Shown: positions 48,223-57,914, numbered from the stretch's first letter. The stretch is DNA of 64,000 nucleotides from Coriobacteriaceae bacterium (GCA_025992855.1 DAJPGB010000001.1:1798001-1862000); one strand, 5' to 3'. The notes: generated by a model not told the origin, from the letters alone. Translations and numbers: made by a program.

Positions 48223-49797
48223 TTGAGCATCACGCCCATCGATAGCATTCGCCGCGCCATCGCCCGCCGCAATGGCGTCGCCGACCCCACCGTATCGGAC
48301 GGGGCGCACGGGCAGGGCGGACGCATCGAGAACGGCCTGTTCCCCGCATCGCACACCGCCGAGGAGCTCGCACGAATCCAAGAGCTAAGCCAGCGTAACG
48401 CCGGCGGTCCCGACAGCAGCCAGGCCACACGCCGTCGCCGCGAGCGCAATCGCCAGCCCGGCCCCATCCACCGCATGGTCAATGCCTGGTGGAACCGCCT
48501 GCTCGGAGCCGTCTACGGCGGCGGCTTCTCCACGCAAGAAGCCGAGTACGAAGATCACGCCACCCGTCGCGACTACCTTTGGAATACCCTGGGCACCGCC
48601 GTGTGGGGCATGGCGTTTCCGTTGCTCACCATCGTGTCCACACAGCTCGTGGGCGCCGAGGAAGCCGGTAAGTTCTCCATCGCCTTTGTCACCGGCACGC
48701 TCATCATGATCGCGTGCAACTACGGCGTGCGCAATTTCCAGGTCTCGGACATCGACGAAAAGACGTCCTTTGCCTCTTACCAGCTCAACCGCTGGATCTG
48801 CGGAGCGCTCGCGCTGGCATGCGGCCTGGTATACAGCAGCGCCCGCGGCTACGATGCGCAGATGGCCACAATCGGCCTGGGCGTCTACCTGTATAAGGTG
48901 ATCGACGGCATTGCCGACGTGTACGAGGGCCGCCTGCAGCAGGCCGACAAACTCTACCTGGCCGGCATGAGCCAAACGCTACGATCCGTCGGCGTCATCG
49001 CGGTCTTTAGCGTGGCACTGTTCCTCACGCGCAGCATGCCCATCGCCGCCATGGCCATGGGCATCGCCGCGATCGCCTCGCTCGTGCTGGTCACCGCGCC
49101 GCTCGCCCTGCTCGAAACCGAAAAATCGCGCCGTATGAGTCTGCGCGAGGCTGGTCACCTGTTTATCCAGTGCGCCCCGCTCTTTGGCGCGCTGTTCCTG
49201 TTCAACCTCATCGAGAGCATGCCCAAGTTTGTGATGGAGGGCACGCTGGCCTACAAGTATCAGCTGTACTTTAATGCCCTGTTCTTTCCGGCGCAGGCCA
49301 TTTTGTTGAGCATTGGATTTATCTATAAACCGCAGCTCCTGCGTTTGTCGAGCATTTGGGCTAATCCTCGCAAGCGTCGTCGCTTTGACCTGATTATTGT
49401 TGCCGTTATGGCACTGATCGTGGTCATCACCAGCGTGTGCGCCGCATTTATGGCAGGTCCCGGTATTCCCCTCATGAGCTTCATGTACGGCCTCAATTTT
49501 GAGCGCTACCGCACGCTGGCACTGCTGATGGTTGTCGCCGGCGGCGTCACCGCGGCCATCGACTTTCTCTACGCCATCATCACGGTGCTGTGCCATGCCG
49601 GCGACGTCACCAAAATCTACCTGATCTGCTTCGCCGTAAGCGTAGTGCTGCCGGTGATCCTGATCAACCTGCTGGGTCTGATGGGCGCCGTGGTGAGCTA
49701 CCTAGCCATCATGGCCCTACTCCTGGTGCTACTGATTATCGAGTACCGCCGCATCCGCCAACGCATCGAACGCGACCGCAACCCATACGGCGTATAA
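48223..49797 (+). CDS. Polysaccharide flippase (Wzx/PST-type, MOP superfamily)
   Basis: This 524-residue protein has about 12 membrane helices beginning at WNTLGTAVWGMAFPLLTIVS, the typical first helix of PST exporters, and GPGIPLMSFMYG later. About 110 residues of charged cytoplasmic sequence precede the first helix, unusual for the family. It moves undecaprenyl-linked sugar units across the membrane. The start is a TTG at 48223 with AGAAAGGA about 9 bp upstream; no ATG or GTG with a ribosome binding site fits, so the start is moderately certain. It is the likely partner of the WecA/TagO enzyme and glycosyltransferases. Confidence 0.82.
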   Translation: MSITPIDSIRRAIARRNGVADPTVSDGAHGQGGRIENGLFPASHTAEELARIQELSQRNAGGPDSSQATRRRRERNRQPGPIHRMVNAWWNRLLGAVYGGGFSTQEAEYEDHATRRDYLWNTLGTAVWGMAFPLLTIVSTQLVGAEEAGKFSIAFVTGTLIMIACNYGVRNFQVSDIDEKTSFASYQLNRWICGALALACGLVYSSARGYDAQMATIGLGVYLYKVIDGIADVYEGRLQQADKLYLAGMSQTLRSVGVIAVFSVALFLTRSMPIAAMAMGIAAIASLVLVTAPLALLETEKSRRMSLREAGHLFIQCAPLFGALFLFNLIESMPKFVMEGTLAYKYQLYFNALFFPAQAILLSIGFIYKPQLLRLSSIWANPRKRRRFDLIIVAVMALIVVITSVCAAFMAGPGIPLMSFMYGLNFERYRTLALLMVVAGGVTAAIDFLYAIITVLCHAGDVTKIYLICFAVSVVLPVILINLLGLMGAVVSYLAIMALLLVLLIIEYRRIRQRIERDRNPYGV

Positions 49798-49858
49798 CGC
49801 CCACCTTGGTACATTGGGGAAAGAAACGTCGATGTTTTGGCGCCAACCTCTTGCGCCG

Positions 49859-50698
49859 TTATTCCCCGGGGCGAATATTCGCGTAGAACTCCGCCCCATC
49901 ATCGAGCCGCAGGATACCGACGCGGCCGAACTCGGAGCCGGTGGCGGCGGCGCAGTCGATATCGATGCGATCGGGCACGCCGGCGGTATCCTCGCCACCC
50001 AGGCGCACAATCTGCCCGCGGCCCGACTCCTCATCGAGCCCCGCAAGACCACCGACCTCGCAATAGCGCCCAAGCGACACCGTTGGCGTGTGACCGCTCA
50101 CCACGACCGGACCCTTGCCCTCGGCAGAAAGCAGCCCGGTCGGCGCATCCCAATAGCCGTGACGAATCCACAGCAGGTCATCGGCCGACTGCACCGCGAG
50201 CATCTGCTGCAGCAGCTCGCGATCGGCACCCACCGCTCCAACGCCATCGGCACAATCGACGCCATGCTCAAGCAAAAATGCGCGCGCCGCCTTCATCTCG
50301 ATTCCAGCATGTACCAGCAGATACGGGCGCTCCTCGGTCTCGGCCACCGCGTAGAGCGGCAGCGCGGCCATCCATCGCACGAGCTCCTCGTATGCCTCAA
50401 ATTCCATGTCGTTGAGCTGCTCGCGCGTCGTCCAGCCACCGTTGATATCCCAGGTCTCGGCATCGAGCGGATCCTGGCCAATGATGGCATCGAGCATGAT
50501 CTGTTCGTGATTGCCCTTGAGCACGCGGGCGTTGGGCAGCGAGCGCACGAGCTTAATAACACCGACAGGATCGGGCCCGCGATCGATCATGTCGCCCAGC
50601 ACGTACAGCGTGTCGTCGGACGTCAACGAGATCTTAGACAGGGCCTCGTCAAGCGCACGCACGTGCCCGTGAGCATCAGATGTCACATAGATCGCCAT
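49859..50698 (-). CDS. Calcineurin-like metallophosphoesterase
   Basis: The 279-residue protein has all metal-binding motifs of the phosphoprotein phosphatase/ApaH group: YVTSDAHGH, VLGDMIDRGPD, LKGNHE, LLVHAGIE and VVSGHTPT. It is probably a Ser/Thr protein phosphatase or diadenosine tetraphosphatase; the sequence alone does not decide. GCAAGGAGAGG lies before the ATG. The last 60 residues (GVPDRIDIDCAAATGSEFGRV) fold back to the active site in this family. Confidence 0.9.
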   Translation of the reverse strand: MAIYVTSDAHGHVRALDEALSKISLTSDDTLYVLGDMIDRGPDPVGVIKLVRSLPNARVLKGNHEQIMLDAIIGQDPLDAETWDINGGWTTREQLNDMEFEAYEELVRWMAALPLYAVAETEERPYLLVHAGIEMKAARAFLLEHGVDCADGVGAVGADRELLQQMLAVQSADDLLWIRHGYWDAPTGLLSAEGKGPVVVSGHTPTVSLGRYCEVGGLAGLDEESGRGQIVRLGGEDTAGVPDRIDIDCAAATGSEFGRVGILRLDDGAEFYANIRPGE

Positions 50699-50951
50699 GG
50701 TACGCCTCTCCTTGCATTGCGGTCTAAGCCCGGCGCCGCAACTAAAACTTCAAGTTGAACTTAAACGTTACCCATTGTACTCCGTTGCAATAAAGCTGGA
50801 AAGGGTTTCCGAGCAGAGGCAAAGACGGAAGCCGTCTATGACGATATCGCGCACGCCCGCAATCCAACCCCATAAACCCACCATCTTTGGGTACAAATAA
50901 CCGCAGACAACTGACCGTGCCACGCCAACCACCCAGGAGCGGACACCATCC

Positions 50952-52553
50952 ATGAACCAGATACTTCTCTTTATCGGCCTCGTCATCATTTTGTGCCTGA
51001 CCATTAAACCCGTCGGCAAAAAGCTCCCCTTCCCCACCCTGCTCATCTTTATCGCACTCGGCATGCTGCTGGGCGTCAACGGCCCGGCTCACATCGACTT
51101 TAGCGACTACGCGCTCACCGAAACCGTCTGCAGCACGGCGCTGCTGTTCATCATGTTCTACGGCGGTTTTAACACCAACATCGACCGTGCCAAGCCCGTC
51201 GCCGCGCCTGCGGTGCTGCTGAGCACGCTCGGCGTCGTCATCACCGCAGGCATCACCGGCGTGTTCGCCCACTTTGTGCTGGGCTTCGACTGGATCGGCG
51301 GCCTGCTGCTGGGATCGGTCGTGGCGTCCACCGACGCGGCCAGCGTCTTTAGCGTTCTGCGCGAGCACAGCCTTTCGCTGAGGGGCGGCACCGACTCGCT
51401 GCTCGAGGTCGAATCGGGCTCCAACGACCCCGTCGCCTACATGCTCACTGCCGTGCTCGCGACCCTCGCGGCGGGCGGCGACATTAACATTCCCGTGCTG
51501 CTGACCAAGCAGATCATCCTGGGCGTGGGGTTGGGCCTTGCCATCGGCTGGACATCCAGCCGTCTGATTGAGCGCGCACACGCAACGGCCGAAGGCGCGC
51601 AGACCATCTTCTTGTTCGCCGTGGCCATCGTCGCCTACGCGCTGCCGAGCTACCTGGGCGGCAATGGCTTTTTGGCCGTATACCTTGCAGGCATTGTGCT
51701 GGGCGCAAGCGACATCACCGGTAAGGTCGAGATGGCGCACTTCTTCGACACCCTCACCGAGATGGCAGAGATGACCATCTTCTTCTTGCTCGGCCTGCTC
51801 GTAACGCCCGCACGCCTGCCGCAGATGCTGCTGCCGGGCCTGGCGCTCATGGCGTTCATGCTCTTCGTGAGCCGCCCCATCGCCGTCGGCGTGCTCCTAG
51901 CGCCCTTTAAGACGAATCCCAGCCAGGTCGCGCTCGTAAGCTGGGCGGGCCTGCGCGGAGCAGCTTCGGTCGTCTTTAGTCTCTTTGCCGTGGTGGCCGG
52001 CGTTCCCGGCGGACACGACCTATTTGACCTGGTGTTTGTGATTGCCGCGTCGAGCATCGTGGTGCAGGGCTCGCTGCTGCCGGCGGTGGCGAAGAAACTC
52101 GATATGATCGATGCGACCGGCGACGTGCGCCGCACCTTTAACGACTACCGCGACGAGGACGGCATGTCGTTTGTAAAGCTCAAGGTGGGCGCTGGCCATC
52201 CGTTTGCCGGACGCTCGCTCGCGGACATTGGCAGCGCGACGGACATGCTCGTGGTCCTGGTGCTGCGCGACGGGGCGCATCCGGTACTGCCCAATGGCGA
52301 CACCGTGATCCAGGAAGGCGATCTGCTGGTGATGGCCGCCCCAACGTTCGAAGAGCGTGCCGAGGTTACGCTGCGCGAGGTCACCGTGACTCCCCACGGT
52401 CGCCTGGCCGGTCAGCGCCTGCGCGATGTGCCGCAAGGCAAGCATCCGTTTATTGTAGTGATGCTCAAGCGCGACGGCCAAACGATCATTCCCGACGGCG
52501 ACACCCTCATATACGCCGGCGACGAAGCCGTCATCGCCACGCTCGCGTCGTAG
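50952..52553 (+). CDS. K+/H+ (or Na+/H+) antiporter with RCK_C domains
   Basis: The 533-residue cation:proton antiporter of the NhaP2/CvrA type has twelve or so helices. Helix 5 is VVASTDAASVFSVLREHSL, then LEVESGSNDPVAYMLT, and WAGLRGAASVVFSLFAVVAG is the conserved R/G motif. Two cytoplasmic TrkA-C-like regulatory domains follow: VGAGHPFAGRSLADIG and RLAGQRLRDVPQGKHPF. These sense nucleotides or ions in related transporters. AGGAGCGG precedes the ATG at some distance. No other genes share its transcript. Confidence 0.9.
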   Translation: MNQILLFIGLVIILCLTIKPVGKKLPFPTLLIFIALGMLLGVNGPAHIDFSDYALTETVCSTALLFIMFYGGFNTNIDRAKPVAAPAVLLSTLGVVITAGITGVFAHFVLGFDWIGGLLLGSVVASTDAASVFSVLREHSLSLRGGTDSLLEVESGSNDPVAYMLTAVLATLAAGGDINIPVLLTKQIILGVGLGLAIGWTSSRLIERAHATAEGAQTIFLFAVAIVAYALPSYLGGNGFLAVYLAGIVLGASDITGKVEMAHFFDTLTEMAEMTIFFLLGLLVTPARLPQMLLPGLALMAFMLFVSRPIAVGVLLAPFKTNPSQVALVSWAGLRGAASVVFSLFAVVAGVPGGHDLFDLVFVIAASSIVVQGSLLPAVAKKLDMIDATGDVRRTFNDYRDEDGMSFVKLKVGAGHPFAGRSLADIGSATDMLVVLVLRDGAHPVLPNGDTVIQEGDLLVMAAPTFEERAEVTLREVTVTPHGRLAGQRLRDVPQGKHPFIVVMLKRDGQTIIPDGDTLIYAGDEAVIATLAS

Positions 52554-52567
52554 CGGCCAGGGGTTAG

Positions 52568-52645
52568 CTAATTTGCGACGAAGAAATCAAGCGCCTAGAG
52601 AACCTCATGCCTTCGCTCGCAGATTTGGATTTGCCCGAGGAGTAA
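52568..52645 (+). pseudogene. Possible remnant or small protein after the antiporter
   Basis: An in-frame stretch following a stop at 52565 reads LICDEEIKRLENLMPSLADL and ends ...DLPEE then stop at 52645. It has protein-like composition and could be the C-terminal remnant of a decayed gene, or a microprotein starting at the ATG at 52607. There is no convincing ribosome binding site. Confidence 0.2.
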
Positions 52646-52780
52646 AGCACCCCTCCCCCATGTAACCATCCTGTAAATCATAGCGGCGCACTCGGGTTTT
52701 GCTGTGATTCGGTCGCGCCTGACGCTCCACTGTGCTAAAGTATCCCGAACGTTCAAACGACTACGAGGGGGAACTAGAAG

Positions 52781-53905
52781 ATGGCACGTGTGCACAACTT
52801 CTCAGCTGGCCCGGCCGCGCTGCCTACAAGCGTGCTCGCCGAGATCGCCGACGAGATGATGGACTACCGCGGTTGCGGCATGTCCGTGCTCGAGATGAGC
52901 CATCGATCTAGCATGTACCAGCAGATCATCGACGACGCCGAGGCAACCCTGCGCCGCCTGCTGAGCATCCCCGACAACTACCGTGTCCTGTTTTTGCAAG
53001 GCGGCGCCACGCTGCAGTTTGCGGGCATCCCCATGAACCTCATGCGCCGCGGCCGCGCCGGCTACGTCGTGACCGGCAACTTTGCCAACAAGGCGTACAA
53101 GGAGGCCGCCAAGTACGGCGAGGCCGTGCTGCTCGCGAGCTCCGAGGACACCAACTTCGACCGCATTCCCACCATGGCCGACATCAACGTGCGCATTGCC
53201 GCCGAGGCCGCGGGCGACGGGCTCGACTACGTCTACATCTGCCAGAACAACACTATCTTTGGCACCATGTACCACGAGCTGCCCGATTGCGGCGACGTAC
53301 CGCTGGTCGCCGATGTCTCGAGCTGCTTTCTGTCGCAGCCGCTCGACGTTGAGCGCTACGGGCTCATTTACGCCGGCGCGCAAAAAAACGCCGGCGCCGC
53401 GGGCGTGACCGTGGTCATCGTGCGCGAAGACCTCATCGCCGAAGGCCCCGCCTTTGCGCAGACGCCGCAGTACCTGAACCTCAAGACCCAAGCCGCCAAG
53501 GGCTCCATGCTCAACACGCCCAACACCTTTGGCATCTACGTGTGCGGCAAGGTGTTCCACTGGGTCGAGCAAAGCGGCGGACTTGCCGCCATGGCCGAGC
53601 GCAACTGGGCCAAGGCCAACCTGCTCTACGACCTGCTCGAGCACAGCGAGCTGTTCCATGGCACCACGCAGGCCGACAGCCGCTCCATCGCCAACGTCAC
53701 CTTCCGCACCGGCGACGCCGAGCTCGATGCGACCTTTGTTGCAGGCGCGGCCGAGCACCAGATTCAAAACGTCAAGGGCCATCGCCTGGTGGGCGGCATG
53801 CGCGCCAGCGTCTACAACGCCGTAACCATGGAAGACGTGCAGGCCCTGGCCTCGTACATGAAGGACTTCGAAGCGCAGCATAGTTTGAGTCCGCGATCTA
53901 ACTAG
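52781..53905 (+). CDS. serC: Phosphoserine aminotransferase
   Basis: The 374-residue fold-type I PLP enzyme converts 3-phosphohydroxypyruvate and Glu to phosphoserine. HNFSAGPAALPTSVL is the family start. EMSHRSSMYQQIIDDAE follows, then LQGGATLQFAGIPMNL. DVSSCFLSQPLDVERYG contains the PLP-binding Asp, IYAGAQKNAGAAGV has the Schiff-base Lys, and GGMRASVYNA is the phosphate-binding end. AGGGGGAAC lies before the ATG. It is 72 bp ahead of serA in the same direction, forming a serine biosynthesis pair; no serB is seen nearby. Confidence 0.95.
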   Translation: MARVHNFSAGPAALPTSVLAEIADEMMDYRGCGMSVLEMSHRSSMYQQIIDDAEATLRRLLSIPDNYRVLFLQGGATLQFAGIPMNLMRRGRAGYVVTGNFANKAYKEAAKYGEAVLLASSEDTNFDRIPTMADINVRIAAEAAGDGLDYVYICQNNTIFGTMYHELPDCGDVPLVADVSSCFLSQPLDVERYGLIYAGAQKNAGAAGVTVVIVREDLIAEGPAFAQTPQYLNLKTQAAKGSMLNTPNTFGIYVCGKVFHWVEQSGGLAAMAERNWAKANLLYDLLEHSELFHGTTQADSRSIANVTFRTGDAELDATFVAGAAEHQIQNVKGHRLVGGMRASVYNAVTMEDVQALASYMKDFEAQHSLSPRSN

Positions 53906-53977
53906 CCCGCAACCCGCGGGCCGACCAGCCACTTCAAACCACCCTGCTTAGATCAAAACCTGCTAAGGAGTTTTTCC

Positions 53978-55141
53978 ATGCGTAAGATTAAGACCATCGA
54001 CGACATCACTAAAGACGGCAAAGTCGAGTTTGGCGAGGGCTACGAGTTTGTGGGCACCGCCGAGGAGGCCGACGCTATCCTGATGCGCTCCACCGACCTG
54101 CACGGCTACGAGCTGCCCGAGGGCATCCGCGCCATCGCCCGCTGCGGCGCCGGCGTCAACAACATCCCCGTCGAGGAGTACGCCAGAAAGGGCGTCGTCG
54201 TCTTTAACTCTCCCGGTGCCAACAGCAACGCCGTCAAGGAGCTCGTCCTGGGCATGCTGGTGCTTTCGAGCCGCGGCGTCGTGCAGTCGATGAACTGGGT
54301 GCGCAACAACGCCGACGACCCCGAGATCCAGGTCGATGCCGAGAAGGCCAAGAAGGCCTTTGTGGGCCGCGAGCTCAAGGGCAAGCGCATCGGTGTCATC
54401 GGTCTGGGCAACGTGGGATCCAAGGTCGCCAACGCCTGCGTCGATTTGGGCATGGACGTCTACGGCTACGACCCGTTCATTTCCGTCGAACACGCTTGGG
54501 TGCTGAGCCGCGAGGTGCAGCGCGTGGGCACGCTCGAGGACCTGTGCCGCGGCTGCGACTACCTCACCGTGCACGTGCCCAGCAAGGCAGACACCATCGG
54601 CATGATCAGCACCGAGCAGATTGACCTGCTGGCCCCCAACGCCGTGCTGATCAACTACGCGCGCGAGACCATCATTGACGAGAACGCCGTCGACGCCGCC
54701 CTGCGCGAGGGCAAGCTGAGCTGGTTTAGCTGCGACTTTGCCACACCCAAGACCGTCAAGATGCCCAACACGTTTATCACCACGCACTCGGGCGCCGGCA
54801 CCGGCGAGGCCGAGGCCAACTGCGCCGATATGGCCATTAGCGAGCTCAAGGATTACCTGGAGAACGGCAACATCGCGCACAGCGTCAACTACCCCGCCTG
54901 CAGCATGGGCAAGGCGCGCGCCGCAAGCCGCATCGCCTGCCTGCACGCCAACGTGCCCAACATGATCGGCCAGATCACGGCCATCCTTGCTAAGGACAAC
55001 GCCAACGTGCAGCGCATGACCAACGAGTCCGCCGGCGAGAACGCCTACACCATGTTCGACACCGACGAGCACCTGGACGGCAGCACCATCGAGGCGCTCA
55101 AGCAGATTCCCTCGATGTATCGCGTGCGCGTGATTAAGTAG
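53978..55141 (+). CDS. serA: D-3-phosphoglycerate dehydrogenase
   Basis: The 387-residue SerA oxidises 3-phosphoglycerate with NAD in the first serine-pathway step. ARCGAGVNNIPVEEYARKG and RIGVIGLGNVGSKVAN (Rossmann loop) are typical. NYARETIIDENAV supplies the catalytic Arg and THSGAGTGEAE the catalytic His. An ACT domain forms the last 75 residues (NVPNMIGQITAILAKDNANV). The catalytic Glu is not at the usual 'TEP' position and the segment DFATPKTVKMPN is short, as in some shorter bacterial isoforms. AAGGAG lies before the ATG. Confidence 0.94.
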   Translation: MRKIKTIDDITKDGKVEFGEGYEFVGTAEEADAILMRSTDLHGYELPEGIRAIARCGAGVNNIPVEEYARKGVVVFNSPGANSNAVKELVLGMLVLSSRGVVQSMNWVRNNADDPEIQVDAEKAKKAFVGRELKGKRIGVIGLGNVGSKVANACVDLGMDVYGYDPFISVEHAWVLSREVQRVGTLEDLCRGCDYLTVHVPSKADTIGMISTEQIDLLAPNAVLINYARETIIDENAVDAALREGKLSWFSCDFATPKTVKMPNTFITTHSGAGTGEAEANCADMAISELKDYLENGNIAHSVNYPACSMGKARAASRIACLHANVPNMIGQITAILAKDNANVQRMTNESAGENAYTMFDTDEHLDGSTIEALKQIPSMYRVRVIK

Positions 55142-55181
55142 CGCCGGCACCAAACCTGCCAAACGGACCACGAAGCCCATT

Positions 55182-55210
55182 CGGCCCCCGTTTTCACAAA
55201 ACGGGGGCCG
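55182..55210 (+). terminator. Terminator of the serC-serA operon
   Basis: CGGCCCCCGTTTT (55182-55194) and AAAACGGGGGCCG (55198-55210) form a perfect 13-bp stem with a 3-nt loop, followed by ATTTCGTT. Confidence 0.85.
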
Positions 55211-55234
55211 ATTTCGTTGCTTACGGGCGGCTTT

Positions 55235-55411
55235 AAAATGCTACCCAAAACAAGTTTTTTCGGATAATCGACAGTGGAACCCAAGTCGCTAAGCACAATC
55301 GCCTTGACAACCAGATTTATCATAGGTTTTAGCAGGTAAAAATCGATCTCTATATGCCACATTCAAGTTGACTGTCGATTTTCCGAAACAACTTGTTCTG
55401 GGCAGCATTTT
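55235..55411. repeat. 177-bp element bounded by 41-bp inverted repeats
   Basis: The left arm (55235-55275) begins AAAATGCTACCCAAAACAAG and the right arm (55371-55411) is its reverse complement at 37 of 41 positions. The 95-bp interior is AT-rich compared with the surroundings and has no coding frame. It is probably a MITE or a large REP-type hairpin. Confidence 0.78.
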
Positions 55412-55489
55412 TCTAAGCCCCTCCAAGGCGAAATTGAAGCCTTTTCGCGACCGAAACTCCAGTTCCTGCGACCGTTTTCGCCCGCGGGA

Positions 55490-56539
55490 CTACATTCTCG
55501 CCCAATCAATGAAAATCTCCTCACGAAGCCGCCGTTCGAGCCCCTGCTGCCGCGGCGTCTTGTCTTTCAACGGCGCATCGAGATAGGACATGATAAGCTC
55601 CATCACCACGCGGAAGGCATCAGAGTCGGCCAGCTGACCATAGGTCAACAGAACGACAGGATATCCCATCGCTTGCAGGGCCGTCGTTCGATCGGAATCC
55701 GAGATCTTGGATTCTATGGATCCGTGAATGGCCTTACCTTGACATTCAACCAGGCACTCTCGGCTGCCGTCCTTATTTGACAGCAGAATGTCGACATAGC
55801 GCCTATCAAGCCCCGAAATCAGGCGGGCACTGCGCGTCATACGAATCTCAACGTTATTGGTAAGGCGCAGCCCTTCGCCGCCGCGCAACCTCGAAAGACC
55901 AAACAGCATCGAAGCCTGGACCTCGAGCGGCGATGCCGCCATCCCCGTAATGCATTTCGCGGCACGTGTGAACGATTTGGCACCGCGGAGCCCCCGGATC
56001 TTATCGACGTACTCTGCAAGTTCAGAGAGTTCGATCAAGGGAGGTCGTTTCCATAAGTCCGTTGGATTCCCGGAGGCATCCCTTACGTTTTCCCAGCCCA
56101 GCTGCGCGTCGCCCCACTGATCACCATACGCCTGCACAAGTGCCGACTTTACCTGGGGCGCAATCTTGCACACGGCAAAGGTGCCGCACATCTCATACAT
56201 GCACATGATCAGACGTTCGTTTGAGACCGAGGAAGCGAGGGTCAGCAGGGTAAAGAGCGGAGACGTAACATCAAGGCCAAACTCCGTCTGCTGCACGGAG
56301 CCAAACGGCCTCGCCCCGTTCCACACATGCCTGACAATGCGATCGCCCTTACGCCCGCAGCCGCCCTGCGCTAACACGTGTAACGGGGTGCACAGGAAAT
56401 GCGTGACGAGTGGATGCTCGCAAAGGCGCTCTCTGCGCGGATCGTCCACAGAATCGGGCAGGTCCGGCATTATCGCCAAGACCTGTGGAGGCATCCGATG
56501 ATACCGAAAGGCGGATATGTCGCAAAGCATGTCGTCCAT
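55490..56539 (-). CDS. DUF559/VSR-like nuclease-fold protein, function unknown
   Basis: The 349-residue protein has an N-terminal region (DISAFRYHRMPPQVLAIMPD) that resembles AbiEi-like regulator domains of Actinomycetota. The C-terminal 110 residues resemble the Vsr/DUF559 fold: DRRYVDILLSNKDGSRECLV, then ECQGKAIHGS, then DRTTALQAMGYPVVLLTYGQL. The usual form has D...EVDG..H..D. Here the D...E(C)Q..H pattern keeps Asp, Glu and His. I chose the ATG at 56539; a longer frame up to 56899 overlaps the divergent peptidase gene and is not credible. Function could be defence or regulation; neither is proven. Confidence 0.6.
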   Translation of the reverse strand: MDDMLCDISAFRYHRMPPQVLAIMPDLPDSVDDPRRERLCEHPLVTHFLCTPLHVLAQGGCGRKGDRIVRHVWNGARPFGSVQQTEFGLDVTSPLFTLLTLASSVSNERLIMCMYEMCGTFAVCKIAPQVKSALVQAYGDQWGDAQLGWENVRDASGNPTDLWKRPPLIELSELAEYVDKIRGLRGAKSFTRAAKCITGMAASPLEVQASMLFGLSRLRGGEGLRLTNNVEIRMTRSARLISGLDRRYVDILLSNKDGSRECLVECQGKAIHGSIESKISDSDRTTALQAMGYPVVLLTYGQLADSDAFRVVMELIMSYLDAPLKDKTPRQQGLERRLREEIFIDWARM

Positions 56540-56693
56540 GAAGGGTACGTACCCACCGCGTCGTTTGTGAACCCACTCGGGCGGCAAACGCGATGGCTCG
56601 GCCTGCGAACGGTAAATACCGCTGCGCGCACGTCGCCGATCTCTCAGGAGGCTTACAATCGGTTTGGAAAGCAAACTGATTGTGAGGTTGCAT

Positions 56694-57914
56694 ATGGTTG
56701 ATGAGGACTTTGCCTGGCGGCTTGCGCAGGAGCTTGTTCGGATCGATAGCTCAGATCCAGGCGCGTATGAGAGCGATATCGAGAGGCATATCAAGGGGCT
56801 GATCGAGTCGCAGGTTATGGGGCTCGATTGTCCTGCGCTGGATGCGGTGCTGGTCGAGGAGCTCGAGGTGCTTCCCGGGCGCCGCAATCTTATGGTCACC
56901 GTGCCCGGTTTGAGCGACGAGCCGCGACTTGTCTACATCTGCCACATGGATACCGTCACCTTGGGCGACGGGTGGGATGCGGACATCCCGCCGCTCGGGG
57001 CGACCGTGCGCGACGACAAGCTCTACGGCCGCGGCGCTTGCGACATGAAGGGCGGCCTGGCCTGCGCCATTGCTGCGCTCGTCCATACGCTCGAGCGCGT
57101 GGCGGTGTGCGGCGAGCTGCCCCGCCGCGGCTTTTCGCTCATCTGCTCGGTCGACGAGGAGGACTTTATGCGGGGCTCCGAGGCCGCCATCGATGCCGGC
57201 TGGGTTGGCTCGCGCGAATGGGTGCTGGACACCGAGCCCACCGATGGACAGATTCAGGTGGCGCACAAGGGGCGCACGTGGTTCGAGATCGAGATGTCCG
57301 GTGTGACGGCGCACGCAAGCCAGCCATGGAAGGGCGCGGATGCCGTCGCCGCAATGGCCGAGGTCGTGTGCGCGCTTCGTCACGCGTTTGCGGAGTTACC
57401 TGCACATGATGAGCTGGGGCCCTCAACCATCACGTTTGGCCAGATCGAGGGCGGGTATCGCCCCTACGTCGTACCCGACCGCGCCAAGGTCTGGGTCGAC
57501 ATGCGCTTGACGCCGCCGACCGACACGGCGGCCGCGACTCGCATGGCGGAGCAGGCCATTGCCACAGCGGAGGCGGCAGTCCCCGGCTGTCATGGCAGCT
57601 ACACCGTGACGGGCGACCGCCCCGCTATCGAGCGCGACCCGGGCTCTCCCCTTCTGGCAGCGCTCAAGCATGCGGCAGATGACGTGACGGACGTAGATAC
57701 GACCGTCGGCTTCTTTACCGGCTACACCGACACCGCCGTTATTGCCGGCAAGACGGGCAACCGCAACTGCATGAGTTACGGCCCCGGGTCACTTGCGCTC
57801 GCCCACAAGCCCAACGAGTACGTACCCCATGCCGACATCGTTCGCTGTCAGCAGGTGCTGGTCGCACTCGCCGATAACGCGCTCTGGGACGCGAGCGGCC
57901 AAGTTGGGGCATAA
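56694..57914 (+). CDS. M20-family metallopeptidase/deacylase
   Basis: The 406-residue di-zinc hydrolase of the ArgE/DapE/CPG2 type has YICHMDTVTLGDGW with the first His and Asp. YGRGACDMKGGLACAI has the bridging Asp, and VDEEDFMRGSEA has the catalytic Glu pair. LDTEPTD follows, and LAHKPNEYVPHADI has the last His. The lid domain is at about residues 185-300. The substrate is an N-acyl amino acid or dipeptide; the exact one is unknown. The start at 56694 has GTGAGG upstream; a longer frame with an ATG at 56664 is possible. It is divergent from the VSR-like gene. Confidence 0.88.
   Translation: MVDEDFAWRLAQELVRIDSSDPGAYESDIERHIKGLIESQVMGLDCPALDAVLVEELEVLPGRRNLMVTVPGLSDEPRLVYICHMDTVTLGDGWDADIPPLGATVRDDKLYGRGACDMKGGLACAIAALVHTLERVAVCGELPRRGFSLICSVDEEDFMRGSEAAIDAGWVGSREWVLDTEPTDGQIQVAHKGRTWFEIEMSGVTAHASQPWKGADAVAAMAEVVCALRHAFAELPAHDELGPSTITFGQIEGGYRPYVVPDRAKVWVDMRLTPPTDTAAATRMAEQAIATAEAAVPGCHGSYTVTGDRPAIERDPGSPLLAALKHAADDVTDVDTTVGFFTGYTDTAVIAGKTGNRNCMSYGPGSLALAHKPNEYVPHADIVRCQQVLVALADNALWDASGQVGA

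Larger units (their letters stand above)
55142..55489. other. Non-coding region between serA and the VSR-like gene
   Basis: No gene is seen. It holds the serA terminator (55182-55210) and the 177-bp inverted-repeat element (55235-55411). AACCTGCCAAA at about 55154 resembles a family A half-site. Confidence 0.6.

Noticed and set aside
52802..55180. Long minus-strand frames opposite serC and serA
   Set aside because: Reverse-complement shadows of the two biosynthetic genes.
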